Source: Solirubrobacteraceae bacterium (GTDB taxonomy: Bacteria > Actinomycetota > Thermoleophilia > Solirubrobacterales > Solirubrobacteraceae). From it: 8,735 bases of DNA. How positions within the stretch are numbered: the first letter of the stretch is position 1; every line of letters begins with the position of its first letter. This document shows positions 1-6,206 of this stretch, one piece after another. The notes under the pieces were generated by a model. It saw only the letters and a program-made list of their open reading frames with translations, was not told the origin of the DNA and made no database searches. A program made the translations under genes and the position numbers. The DNA lies in the NCBI GenBank assembly GCA_025935735.1, contig JAICUS010000229.1, positions 1 to 8,735 of the forward strand, given 5' to 3'.

Positions 1-1090
1 CGCGCCGCGTGCCGAGGAGGACGAGCCGCGCACGGGCGACGACACCGCGGTGATCCTCTACACGTCGGGCACGACGGGGACGCCCAAGGGCGCGGAGCTG
101 ACCCACTCCAACCTCGTGATCAACTGCGTGACCGGCGCGCGGGACCTGGCGGGCATCACCGAGGAGGACGTCATCCTCGGGGCGCTGCCGCTGTTCCACT
201 CCTTCGGCCAGACGTGCTGCCTCAACGGCGCGGTCTCCGCCGGCGCGTGCCTGACGCTGATCCCGCGCTTCGACCCCGCCAAGGCGCTCGAGATCATCGC
301 GCGCGACCGGGTCACGCTGTTCGACGGCGTCCCGACGATGTACCACGCGATGCTCAACCACCCGGGCCGCGCGGACGCGGACGTCTCCACGCTGCGCATG
401 TGCATCTCCGGCGGCTCCGCCATGCCGGTCGAGGTCATGCGCGAGTTCGAGGACGCGTTCGGCTGCATCATCCTCGAGGGCTACGGGCTCTCGGAGACGT
501 CGCCGGTGGCCTCGTTCAACCACGCCGACCGCGAGCGCAAGCCGGGCTCCATCGGCACCCCGATCTCCGGCGTGGAGATGAAGCTGGTCGACGACGACGA
601 CCACGACGTGTCCGGCGGCGACGTCGGCGAGATCGTCATCCGCGGCCACAACGTGATGAAGGGCTACTGGAACCGCCCGGACGCCACCGAGGAGGTCATG
701 AAGGGCGGCTGGTTCCACACCGGCGACATGGCCACGGTGGACGACGACGGCTACTTCTTCATCGTCGACCGCAAGAAGGAGATGATCATCCGCGGCGGCT
801 ACAACGTCTACCCGCGCGAGATCGAGGAGGTGCTCTACGAGCACCCGGCGATCTCCGAGGCGGCGGTCGTCGGCGTGGCCGACGACGCGCTGGGCGAGGA
901 GGTCGGCGCGGCGATCGTGCTGCGCTCCGGAGCCGAGGCTGGCGCCGACGAGATCCGCGCGTTCGTCAAGGAGCGCGTCGCCGCCTACAAGTACCCCCGC
1001 CGGATCTGGTTCGCCGACGAGCTGCCCAAGGGCCCGACGGGCAAGATCCTCAAGCGCGAGATCGAGGCCCCCGCCTCCGTCGAGGGTTAG
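1..1090 (+). CDS. Long-chain fatty-acid-CoA ligase (AMP-binding), 5' end missing
   Basis: This is an acyl-activating enzyme that would use ATP to adenylate a fatty acid and then load it onto coenzyme A, in the cytoplasm or at the inner membrane face. The reading frame is open from base 2, so the gene starts outside the window; about 362 codons are present, against roughly 500-520 residues usual for the family. Visible motifs in order are the phosphate-binding loop [11 protein letters not shown] (59-91), GYGLSETSP (479-505), HTGD (716-727), the hinge region [20 protein letters not shown], and the C-terminal catalytic lysine in PTGKIL (Lys codon 1043-1045). The order and the [14 protein letters not shown] wording fit the FadD-type acyl-CoA synthetases; the exact substrate cannot be read. 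The stop codon TAG overlaps the stop of the convergent sigma-factor gene. The GTG at 50 is an internal valine, not the start. Confidence 0.93.
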   Translation, partial: APRAEEDEPRTGDDTAVILYTSGTTGTPKGAELTHSNLVINCVTGARDLAGITEEDVILGALPLFHSFGQTCCLNGAVSAGACLTLIPRFDPAKALEIIARDRVTLFDGVPTMYHAMLNHPGRADADVSTLRMCISGGSAMPVEVMREFEDAFGCIILEGYGLSETSPVASFNHADRERKPGSIGTPISGVEMKLVDDDDHDVSGGDVGEIVIRGHNVMKGYWNRPDATEEVMKGGWFHTGDMATVDDDGYFFIVDRKKEMIIRGGYNVYPREIEEVLYEHPAISEAAVVGVADDALGEEVGAAIVLRSGAEAGADEIRAFVKERVAAYKYPRRIWFADELPKGPTGKILKREIEAPASVEG

Positions 1091-2361
1091 CCGCCCTCGA
1101 AGCCGAACTCGCTGTTCGGGGCGCTCGGGGGTGGGGCGGCGGGGCGTTGCGCGGGGGCGGACGTGGTCGTGGTGCTGTCCAGGTGCACGGTCGCCGCGGC
1201 GGCGGTCGGCGCCGGCGTGCGGGCGGCGGCCGCGGCGCCCTCGAAGCCGAACTCCCTGCGCTTGGCGCTCGCCGCCGCGTGGCGGGTGGCGGTGTGCGTC
1301 GTGTGGCGTGCCGGCTTGACGACCGCGCGGTGCGGCGAGACCGGCGTGGCGGTCGCGCGGGCGACGGCGGTCGCCGCGTACGTCGCCGTCGCCGTGGGCG
1401 CCGGCGCGCGGCGGACCGTGGCGCCGTGGCGGCGCGCCGGCGCGGCGTGGGCGCGGTGCGGGTGCGACGCGATGTGGGAGATGAGCGGCGGCGCCGGCAG
1501 CGCTCCGGTCGTCGCGCAGACCGCGGCGCCGGCGCCGCCCAGGCACATGCCGAGCAGCGCCGCGGCCGGGCCGAGGCGCCCGCCGCCGCCGCCGGCGGCG
1601 GCATACTGCGACACATCGGACCCCGCCGCGCGCGTGAACAGCCGCGCGAGCCAGGGCAGCCCGGGGATGAGCAGCGCGATCCGCCGGGCGCGCGAGAAGC
1701 GCATCTCCCGGATCGCCGCCCGGCAGGCCGCGCAGTGGCGCAGGTGCGGTCGCAGCGCCACGACCTGGGCGCTGGTTGCCGTCCCGTCGGCCAAGGCGGC
1801 GAGCGCGTCGGCGTGCTGCGCGCACGCCTCACCCTCCTCGATCCCCCGGAACGTCTCTATGAACCGCTTGCGGCCCTCGGTGATCGAGCGGTTGACCTTC
1901 GTGTAGGTCCAGCCGAAGCGCCGGCCGATCTCCTGGTAGGACAGGCCCTGCGCCTTGAGCATCAGCGCCTTGGCCTCGTCGGGCTTGAGCGCCCGCAGCG
2001 CCTCCACGGAGCGCTCCACGCGCTCGCCGCCGGCCACCGCCTCGTCGACCTCGCGCAGCGCCGAGACGGTGTCGTCGAGGTCGACGGCCTCGCGCGCGAC
2101 GGACTCCTGGCGGCTCTGGCGGATCGCCATCGCCTCGTGCTTGACCACGACCCGCAGCCAGGCGCCCTCGGTCGCCGGGTCCACGCGGTCGAGGTGGCGC
2201 AGGTAGATCTCCAGCGCGCGCTGATAGGCGTCCAGGGCGTCGTCGTGGCAGAGCGAGAACTGGTTCGCCACGCGCAGCAACGCGGGGCCGTGCCGGGTGA
2301 CCATCGCCTCCACCCGGCGGGCGCCGTCGCGTGCGCGTCCCTGGATGCTCGCCGCTTCCAT
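1087..2361 (-). CDS. Sigma-70/ECF-like factor fused to zinc finger, membrane helix and low-complexity tail
   Basis: This 424-residue protein should direct RNA polymerase to a special promoter set. Residues about 21-85 resemble sigma region 2, and 113-170 resemble region 4 with the helix-turn-helix around [20 protein letters not shown]. Next comes an anti-sigma-type zinc finger, H206-x3-C210-x2-C213, with C180 and H183 nearby. Residues 263-288 (Leu/Ala/Gly-rich, with C273 and C282) look like one membrane helix after an Arg-rich stretch, followed by about 136 residues of Ala/Thr/Pro/His/Arg-rich tail. EFGFEG occurs at 370-375 and again at 418-423, just before the end. Plain ECF factors are about 160-200 residues, so more than half is extension. 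I chose the ATG at 2361 because AGGGG lies 8 bases upstream and it is in frame with region 2. Fused zinc-finger/membrane extensions are known in some actinobacterial ECF groups; the group here and the membrane topology are inference. Confidence 0.85.
   Translation of the reverse strand: MEAASIQGRARDGARRVEAMVTRHGPALLRVANQFSLCHDDALDAYQRALEIYLRHLDRVDPATEGAWLRVVVKHEAMAIRQSRQESVAREAVDLDDTVSALREVDEAVAGGERVERSVEALRALKPDEAKALMLKAQGLSYQEIGRRFGWTYTKVNRSITEGRKRFIETFRGIEEGEACAQHADALAALADGTATSAQVVALRPHLRHCAACRAAIREMRFSRARRIALLIPGLPWLARLFTRAAGSDVSQYAAAGGGGGRLGPAAALLGMCLGGAGAAVCATTGALPAPPLISHIASHPHRAHAAPARRHGATVRRAPAPTATATYAATAVARATATPVSPHRAVVKPARHTTHTATRHAAASAKRREFGFEGAAAAARTPAPTAAAATVHLDSTTTTSAPAQRPAAPPPSAPNSEFGFEGG
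1093..1254 (-). repeat. Two identical 19-base copies encoding EFGFEG in the sigma-factor tail
   Basis: On the plus strand CGCCCTCGAAGCCGAACTC occurs at 1092-1110 and 1236-1254, the same in every base. Both encode EFGFEG in the sigma-factor frame, once inside the tail and once directly before the final Gly and stop. The 125 bases between them encode Ala/Thr/Pro-rich filler. Confidence 0.8.
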
Positions 2362-2369
2362 TCCCTGTG

Positions 2370-2374
2370 CCCCT
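2370..2374 (-). promoter_or_regulatory. Ribosome binding site deciding the sigma-factor start
   Basis: Read on the minus strand the bases are AGGGG, 8 bases before the ATG at 2361. Another ATG at 2383 lies upstream but in a different frame, so this site supports the 2361 start. Confidence 0.6.
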
Positions 2375-2481
2375 GTTGCGCATTTAGGAGGAACAGCGCC
2401 AACTTTGTCCCGTCTCAGTGACGGAATAGTGCCGAATTTGCGACTTTTTCGTGGTGGTGGCCGACGGCCGGATCTGCGGCC

Positions 2482-2487
2482 TATAGT
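2482..2487 (+). promoter_or_regulatory. -10 box (TATAGT) of cbs, probably giving a leaderless mRNA
   Basis: TATAGT matches the actinobacterial TANNNT -10 pattern and ends 7 bases before the cbs ATG, which would place transcription start at or next to the A of ATG. No Shine-Dalgarno sequence stands before this ATG, in agreement with a leaderless message. No clear -35 box is visible at 2459-2464. Confidence 0.5.
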
Positions 2488-2494
2488 CGCCTGC

Positions 2495-3880
2495 ATGACT
2501 CCGCCCGCCGCGACCGGCACGACGCAGGACATCAAGGATTCGATCCTCGACACCGTGGGCGAGACGCCGCTCGTCCGGCTCAGCCGGATCGGCGCCGGGC
2601 TGGCGCCGCAGATCGTGGCCAAGGTGGAGTCGTTCAACCCCGGCGGGTCGATCAAGGACCGCGTGGCGATGAAGCTCATCGAGGCCGCCGAGCACGACGG
2701 GCGGCTGCGGGCCGGCGGCACGATCATCGAGCCGACGTCGGGCAACACCGGCACCGGCCTGGCGATCGCCGCGCGGCTGAAGGGCTATCGCGTGATCGCG
2801 GTGATGCCGGACAAGATGTCGAGCGAGAAGATCGACCTGCTGCGGGCCTACGGCGCCGAGGTCGTCGTCTGCCCGACCGACGTCGCGCCGGAGTCGCCGC
2901 AGTCCTACTACCGGGTGGCGGACCGGCTGACGCGCGACATCCCGGGCGCCTTCCAGCCCAACCAGTACAAGAACCCGGCCAACCCCGAGACGCACTACCT
3001 CACCACCGGTCCTGAGCTCTGGCGCCAGTCCGGAGGGCGGATCACGCACTTCGTCTGCGGCGTGGGCACCGGCGGGACCATCACCGGCGTCGCGCGCTAC
3101 CTGCGCGAGCAGAACCCGTCCGTGGAGGTGATCGGGGCCGACCCGGTCGGCTCCATCTACTCCAACGAGGAGGTGCACCCGTACCTCGTCGAGGGCGTCG
3201 GCGAGGACTTCTGGCCGGACACCTACGACCCGTCGGTGGTCGACCGCTACGTGACGGTCAGCGACCGCGACTCGTTCCTGACCACCCGCCGGCTGGCCGA
3301 GACGGAGGGGCTGCTGGTCGGCGGCTCGTGCGGGCTCGCGGTGCACGCGGCGCTCGAGGTCGCGCGCGGGATCGGCGACCGCAACGCGATGGTCGCGGTG
3401 ATCCTGCCGGACGGCGGCCGCGCTTATCTGTCGAAGATCTTCAATGACGACTGGATGTCGCAGTACGGCTTCCTGGAGCGCTCGGCCGACCGCACCGTGG
3501 GCGACGTGCTGCGCATGAAGGCCGAGGCGGAGGAGATCCCGCCGTTCGTGGTCGTCCAGACGCAGCAGCTCGTCCGCGACGCGATCACGCTGTTCCACGA
3601 GCACCGCGTGTCGCAGCTGCCGGTGATGGAGGGCGAGGCGCTGGTCGGCTCGGTGGGCGAGCGCGGGCTGCTCAAGCGCGCGATGAGCGAGCCGCAGCTC
3701 ATGTCGACGCCGATCGCCGAGATCATGGAGGCGCCGTTCCCGTCGGTGGCGACGACCGACCCCGTGCGCGAGGCCGTCGAGCTGCTGACCGGCGAGGGCC
3801 AGGCGCTGATCGTCACCGAGCACGGCCGGCCGGTGGGGATCGTCACGCGCACCGACCTGCTCGAGTCGCTCGTCTCATGA
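2495..3880 (+). CDS. cbs: Cystathionine beta-synthase with C-terminal CBS domain pair
   Basis: This 461-residue PLP enzyme should condense homocysteine with serine to cystathionine, the first step of reverse transsulfuration in the cytoplasm. The catalytic part (about 13-320) has the PLP lysine K54 in NPGGSIKDR, the asparagine loop PTSGNTGTG (80-88), the phosphate-binding loop GTGGT (191-195) and EGVGEDFWP (233-241), wording typical of cystathionine beta-synthases rather than plain cysteine synthases. Two CBS domains follow, about 333-395 and 404-458, which in relatives bind adenosyl ligands and tune activity or stability. The N-terminal heme-binding extension of animal enzymes is absent, as is usual in bacteria. 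The ATG at 2495 follows a TATAGT box; open frame further upstream runs into the intergenic region and was not used. The stop overlaps the next start as ATGA, so the two genes are very likely one operon. O-acetylserine-dependent cysteine synthesis is a less likely alternative. Confidence 0.93.
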   Translation: MTPPAATGTTQDIKDSILDTVGETPLVRLSRIGAGLAPQIVAKVESFNPGGSIKDRVAMKLIEAAEHDGRLRAGGTIIEPTSGNTGTGLAIAARLKGYRVIAVMPDKMSSEKIDLLRAYGAEVVVCPTDVAPESPQSYYRVADRLTRDIPGAFQPNQYKNPANPETHYLTTGPELWRQSGGRITHFVCGVGTGGTITGVARYLREQNPSVEVIGADPVGSIYSNEEVHPYLVEGVGEDFWPDTYDPSVVDRYVTVSDRDSFLTTRRLAETEGLLVGGSCGLAVHAALEVARGIGDRNAMVAVILPDGGRAYLSKIFNDDWMSQYGFLERSADRTVGDVLRMKAEAEEIPPFVVVQTQQLVRDAITLFHEHRVSQLPVMEGEALVGSVGERGLLKRAMSEPQLMSTPIAEIMEAPFPSVATTDPVREAVELLTGEGQALIVTEHGRPVGIVTRTDLLESLVS

Positions 3881-4956
3881 GGTTCGCCACGCGCGCGGTG
3901 CACGCGGGGCTGGAGCCCGACCCCGGCTACGGCGGCGTCGTGCCCGCGATCCACCAGGCGACGACCTACGTCCAGCCGGCGCCCGGCTCCTTCCGCGAGG
4001 ACTACGACTACTCGCGCTCGGCCAACCCGACCCGGCGGGCGCTGGAGGCGGCGCTCGGCGAGCTCGAGGGCGGGCAGGCCAGCGCGTTCTCCTCGGGCAT
4101 GGCGGCCGAGCACGCGCTCATCACCGCCGTCTGCTCGGCCGGGCAGCACGCGGTCATCCCCGACGATCTCTACGGCGGCACCTACCGGCTCGTCGACAAG
4201 GTGCTGGCGCGCTGGGGGCTCTCGTACACGATGGTCGACCAGAGCGACCCGGCGGCGGTCGCGGCGGCGGTGCGCGACGACACGGCGCTGATCTGGGTCG
4301 AGACGCCGACGAACCCGGGGCTGAAGGTGGTCGACGTCGCGGGGATCGTGGCGGCCAGGCGCGGTGCTCTGGTGGCCGTGGACAACACGTTCGCCACGCC
4401 CGTCTACCAGCGGCCGCTGGAGCTGGGCGCGGACGCCGTCGTGCACTCGACCACGAAGTACCTGGGCGGCCACTCGGACGCGATCGGCGGCGCGGTGGTG
4501 GTGCGCGATCCCTCGCTGCACGAGCGCGTGCGGTTCGTGCAGAACTCGGTCGGCGCGGTGCCGGGGCCGCTGGACTGCTTCCTCGTGCACCGCGGGCTGC
4601 GGACGCTGCACCTGCGGATGGCGGCGCACACCGAGAACGCGCGCGTGGTGTCGGCCTGGCTGGAGGAGATCGACGGGGTGAGCGAGGTGCGCTGGCCGGG
4701 GTACTCGGGGATGGTGTCCTTCCGCCATCCCGAGGCCACGCGGATCGCGTCGGCGACGCGGGTGTTCTCGCTCGCCGAGTCGCTCGGCGGCGTCGAGTCG
4801 CTGCTCGAGGTGCCGCAGGCGATGACGCACCAGTCGGTCGAGGGCTCCGCGGCGGCGGTCCCGCCGGACCTCGTGCGGCTGTCCTGCGGCGTCGAGGCGG
4901 CGGAGGACCTGGTGGAGGACCTGGCGCAGGCGATCGGGGCTCAAGCCGAGGCGTGA
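3877..4956 (+). CDS. Cystathionine gamma-lyase / gamma-synthase (Cys/Met metabolism PLP enzyme)
   Basis: This 359-residue protein belongs to the Cys/Met metabolism PLP family. Next to cbs it most likely cleaves cystathionine to cysteine, ammonia and 2-oxobutyrate; gamma-synthase activity, making cystathionine from an activated homoserine, cannot be excluded by reading alone. Visible marks are YSRSANPTR (45-53), which contacts PLP of the neighbouring subunit, SSGMAA (72-77), VETPTNP (141-147), DNTFATP (169-175) and the PLP lysine K194 in HSTTKYLGGHSD. The family is normally about 380 residues or longer; the C-terminal half here is short, joining VRWPGYSGMVSF directly where relatives have a longer PGL-to-GFGGMVSF stretch, and the loop between MTHQS and LVRLSCG is also short. 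The start overlaps the cbs stop (ATGA), and no strong ribosome binding site is seen, so translation is probably coupled. Confidence 0.9.
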   Translation: MRFATRAVHAGLEPDPGYGGVVPAIHQATTYVQPAPGSFREDYDYSRSANPTRRALEAALGELEGGQASAFSSGMAAEHALITAVCSAGQHAVIPDDLYGGTYRLVDKVLARWGLSYTMVDQSDPAAVAAAVRDDTALIWVETPTNPGLKVVDVAGIVAARRGALVAVDNTFATPVYQRPLELGADAVVHSTTKYLGGHSDAIGGAVVVRDPSLHERVRFVQNSVGAVPGPLDCFLVHRGLRTLHLRMAAHTENARVVSAWLEEIDGVSEVRWPGYSGMVSFRHPEATRIASATRVFSLAESLGGVESLLEVPQAMTHQSVEGSAAAVPPDLVRLSCGVEAAEDLVEDLAQAIGAQAEA

Positions 4957-4999
4957 TCGCGCCGATGCGGATCCGTGGTGGGAATCCTTACGTCCAAGC

Positions 5000-5014
5000 G
5001 GCGGCCCGGCCGCC
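5000..5014. repeat. Inverted repeat GGCGGCC-C-GGCCGCC
   Basis: A perfect 7-base inverted repeat with one central base lies between the lyase/synthase stop and the exported hydrolase start. It could be a terminator stem without a T tract, or an operator just upstream of the next gene. In DNA this GC-rich, chance is a real alternative. Confidence 0.35.
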
Positions 5015-5019
5015 ATCCT
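5014..5019 (+). promoter_or_regulatory. Weak -10-like hexamer CATCCT before the NlpC/P60-like gene
   Basis: CATCCT ends 6 bases before the ATG at 5026, the spacing expected for a leaderless start. It keeps only the A and final T of TANNNT. AGGTGG touches the ATG directly and is too close to act as a normal ribosome binding site. Confidence 0.2.
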
Positions 5020-5025
5020 AGGTGG

Positions 5026-5787
5026 ATGCGACGGATCTCGATCGCTGCGCTCGCGGCCGGCCTGCTGTCCCTCGTGGGCGGCTGGCTCGCGCTCGGCGCG
5101 GCGGGGAGCGACCGCACGCCGGCACGGGCCGCTACGCACGCCGCCGCCGCGGCGGCGGCTCCGGCGGTCGCCTCCGACGCCGACGCGGGCCTTCCGCCGC
5201 TGCCCTCGAAGACCCACGCGCGGGTCGTGCAGCCGGTGGCCGGCGGCGCCGGCGGGGCGGGCGCCGCGGATGTCGCGGTCGACCCGAGCCTGGGCGGCGC
5301 GGGCGACGCAAAGCCCACGCGTGCCGCGTCCGCCGCGATCGCCGGCGAGCACCCCGCCAGCGGCGGCTCCAACGCGGTCACCCACGCGATCGCGCTGCCC
5401 AACGGCGTCGCGCTCCCGCCGCTGGAGGCGCCCGAGGCCGTCAAGCAGATCATCGAGGCCGGCAACGGCATCGCCCGCACGCCCTACATCTGGGGCGGCG
5501 GCCACGGCAAGTGGCTCGACAGGGGCTACGACTGCTCCGGCTCGGTGTCCTTCGTGCTCGCGTCCGCGGGCCTGCTCTCCACCTCTGAGACGTCCGGCCA
5601 GCTGATGTCCTTCGGCGCTCCCGGTCCGGGCAAGTGGGTCACGATCTTCGCCAGCGACGGGCACGTCTTCCTCGAGGTCGCGGGCATCCGGTTCGACACC
5701 GGCGCCCAGAGCGTCACCGGCTCGCGCTGGGCGAACGAGGGCCGCACCACCGCGGGCTTCGTCGCCCGCCATCCCGCGGGCCTGTAA
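5026..5787 (+). CDS. Exported NlpC/P60-like cysteine hydrolase
   Basis: This 253-residue protein is probably a secreted or membrane-anchored cell-wall peptidase. Residues 1-27 look like a signal peptide: MRR, then a hydrophobic Ala/Leu/Gly stretch, then LGAAGSDR. Residues about 30-118 are an Ala/Gly-rich linker with little order. The domain at about 134-250 has TPYIWGGGHGKW, the nucleophile C170 in YDCSGSVSFVL and H213 in DGHVFLEVAG, which is the Cys-then-His order of NlpC/P60 enzymes that cut peptide cross-links of peptidoglycan. The third catalytic residue is not clear; D224 in RFDTG is a candidate. I chose ATG 5026 because the signal peptide begins there; a GTG at 4975 in the same frame would add a charged 17-residue lead and spoil it. 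It stands alone after the transsulfuration operon with a 69-base gap. Substrate is inferred from the family. Confidence 0.82.
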   Translation: MRRISIAALAAGLLSLVGGWLALGAAGSDRTPARAATHAAAAAAAPAVASDADAGLPPLPSKTHARVVQPVAGGAGGAGAADVAVDPSLGGAGDAKPTRAASAAIAGEHPASGGSNAVTHAIALPNGVALPPLEAPEAVKQIIEAGNGIARTPYIWGGGHGKWLDRGYDCSGSVSFVLASAGLLSTSETSGQLMSFGAPGPGKWVTIFASDGHVFLEVAGIRFDTGAQSVTGSRWANEGRTTAGFVARHPAGL

Positions 5788-5805
5788 TCGGCTTCACAGG
5801 CGGCT

Positions 5806-5821
5806 TGGGGTCCCGACCCCA
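5806..5821. terminator. Inverted repeat TGGGGTC-CC-GACCCCA after the NlpC/P60-like gene
   Basis: A perfect 7-base inverted repeat with a 2-base spacer begins 19 bases after the stop codon. Its place suggests a terminator stem, though no T tract follows; many high-GC actinobacterial terminators lack one. It might instead be an operator for the next gene. Confidence 0.4.
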
Positions 5822-5842
5822 TGGGTCGCCCGGCGGGGGCCG

Positions 5843-5875
5843 ACGATCATCGTGGGGGCAACAGCTTCTCCCCCC
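5843..5875 (+). repeat. Small inverted repeats in the leader of the 94-residue gene
   Basis: ACGAT-C-ATCGT (5843-5853) is a perfect small palindrome. Directly after it, GGGGG (5854-5858) can pair with CCCCC in 5870-5875 across an 11-12 base loop. The second stem ends only a few bases before the GAAGGA ribosome binding site, so it could affect translation. These are short and may be chance. Confidence 0.25.
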
Positions 5876-5877
5876 GT

Positions 5878-5883
5878 GAAGGA
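5878..5883 (+). promoter_or_regulatory. Ribosome binding site GAAGGA for the 94-residue gene
   Basis: GAAGGA lies 10 bases before the ATG at 5894 and is the best Shine-Dalgarno match nearby. It decides for this start over the in-frame GTG codons at 5852 and 5876. Confidence 0.5.
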
Positions 5884-5893
5884 CCTCCGCCTG

Positions 5894-6178
5894 ATGCCCC
5901 GCTCCCACGCCGACCACGACCTCCTTGCCGGCCCGCCCCCCCATGTGCAGGCCGCGGTGGATCTGGCGTGGGAGCGGGCCCAGGGCCTCTTCGCGGGCGA
6001 GCTCGAGCTGCACTTCGCGCTCGACGAGCTGACCCGCCGCGTCGCCGGCGAGCTGCGCACCCCGGCCGGCGAGGTCTGGGAGCGGATCTCCGCCGCCGAG
6101 GCGCTGGCGATCGCCTGCGGCGACGTCGCGGTGATCCCCGCGGCCGCGCCGCGCGCCGCTGACGCCGTCGCCGCTTAG
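5894..6178 (+). CDS. Small hypothetical protein, 94 residues
   Basis: I do not recognise this protein. It has no signal peptide, no membrane segment, and a single cysteine within LAIACGDVAV near the C-terminal end. Residues about 17-78 look mostly helical and amphipathic, with many Glu, Leu, Ala and Arg (for example around AVDLAWERAQGLFAGELELHFALDELTRR), and the last 15 residues are Ala-rich. Coding nature is supported by strong third-position G/C bias and by a good GAAGGA site 10 bases before the chosen ATG. In-frame GTG codons at 5852 and 5876 could give up to 14 more residues. It lies 28 bases before the histone-like gene on the same strand, so the two may be co-transcribed, but that gene also has its own possible -10 box. 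Confidence 0.6.
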   Translation: MPRSHADHDLLAGPPPHVQAAVDLAWERAQGLFAGELELHFALDELTRRVAGELRTPAGEVWERISAAEALAIACGDVAVIPAAAPRAADAVAA

Positions 6179-6194
6179 CACGCTGAAGCGCGGG

Positions 6195-6200
6195 CAGAAT
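6195..6200 (+). promoter_or_regulatory. -10-like hexamer CAGAAT before the histone-like gene
   Basis: CAGAAT ends 6 bases before the ATG at 6207, fitting a leaderless start. It also forms the centre of an inverted repeat CGGGC-AGAAT-GCCCG (6191-6205) that would cover the start region, a possible operator or hairpin. No Shine-Dalgarno sequence is seen. Confidence 0.3.
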
Positions 6201-6206
6201 GCCCGT

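Larger units (their letters stand above)
2362..2494. promoter_or_regulatory. Divergent intergenic region between sigma-factor gene and cbs
   Basis: This 133-base gap separates two genes that point away from each other and must hold both promoters. It is visibly richer in A/T than the flanking genes, especially 2425-2450. It contains an inverted repeat CCGTC-TCAGT-GACGG (2410-2424) that could be an operator, and a good -10 box for cbs at 2482. I could not identify a convincing -35/-10 pair for the sigma-factor gene. Confidence 0.6.

Noticed and set aside
1829..2383. Minus-strand frame from the ATG at 2383
   Set aside because: It is out of frame with the sigma domains and encodes Arg/Gly-rich nonsense.
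214..2421. Very long plus-strand open frame across the ligase and sigma-factor genes
   Set aside because: Its product is Arg/Gly/Ala repeats with no family motif; it is a shadow of the real frames in GC-rich DNA.
2362..2754. Upstream extension of the sigma-factor frame into cbs
   Set aside because: It would overlap the cbs N-terminus and its promoter; the ATG at 2361 has a ribosome binding site and leads directly into sigma region 2.
2384..3823. Long minus-strand frame opposite cbs
   Set aside because: Low-complexity Arg/Asp/His-rich product without motifs, opposite a fully motif-supported enzyme.
4975..5025. GTG start giving 17 more residues for the NlpC/P60-like protein
   Set aside because: The added lead is charged and would precede a normal signal peptide that starts cleanly at the ATG at 5026.
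3424..5772. 782-residue minus-strand frame opposite cbs, the lyase/synthase and the hydrolase
   Set aside because: Covers three real genes on the other strand and shows no known domain.
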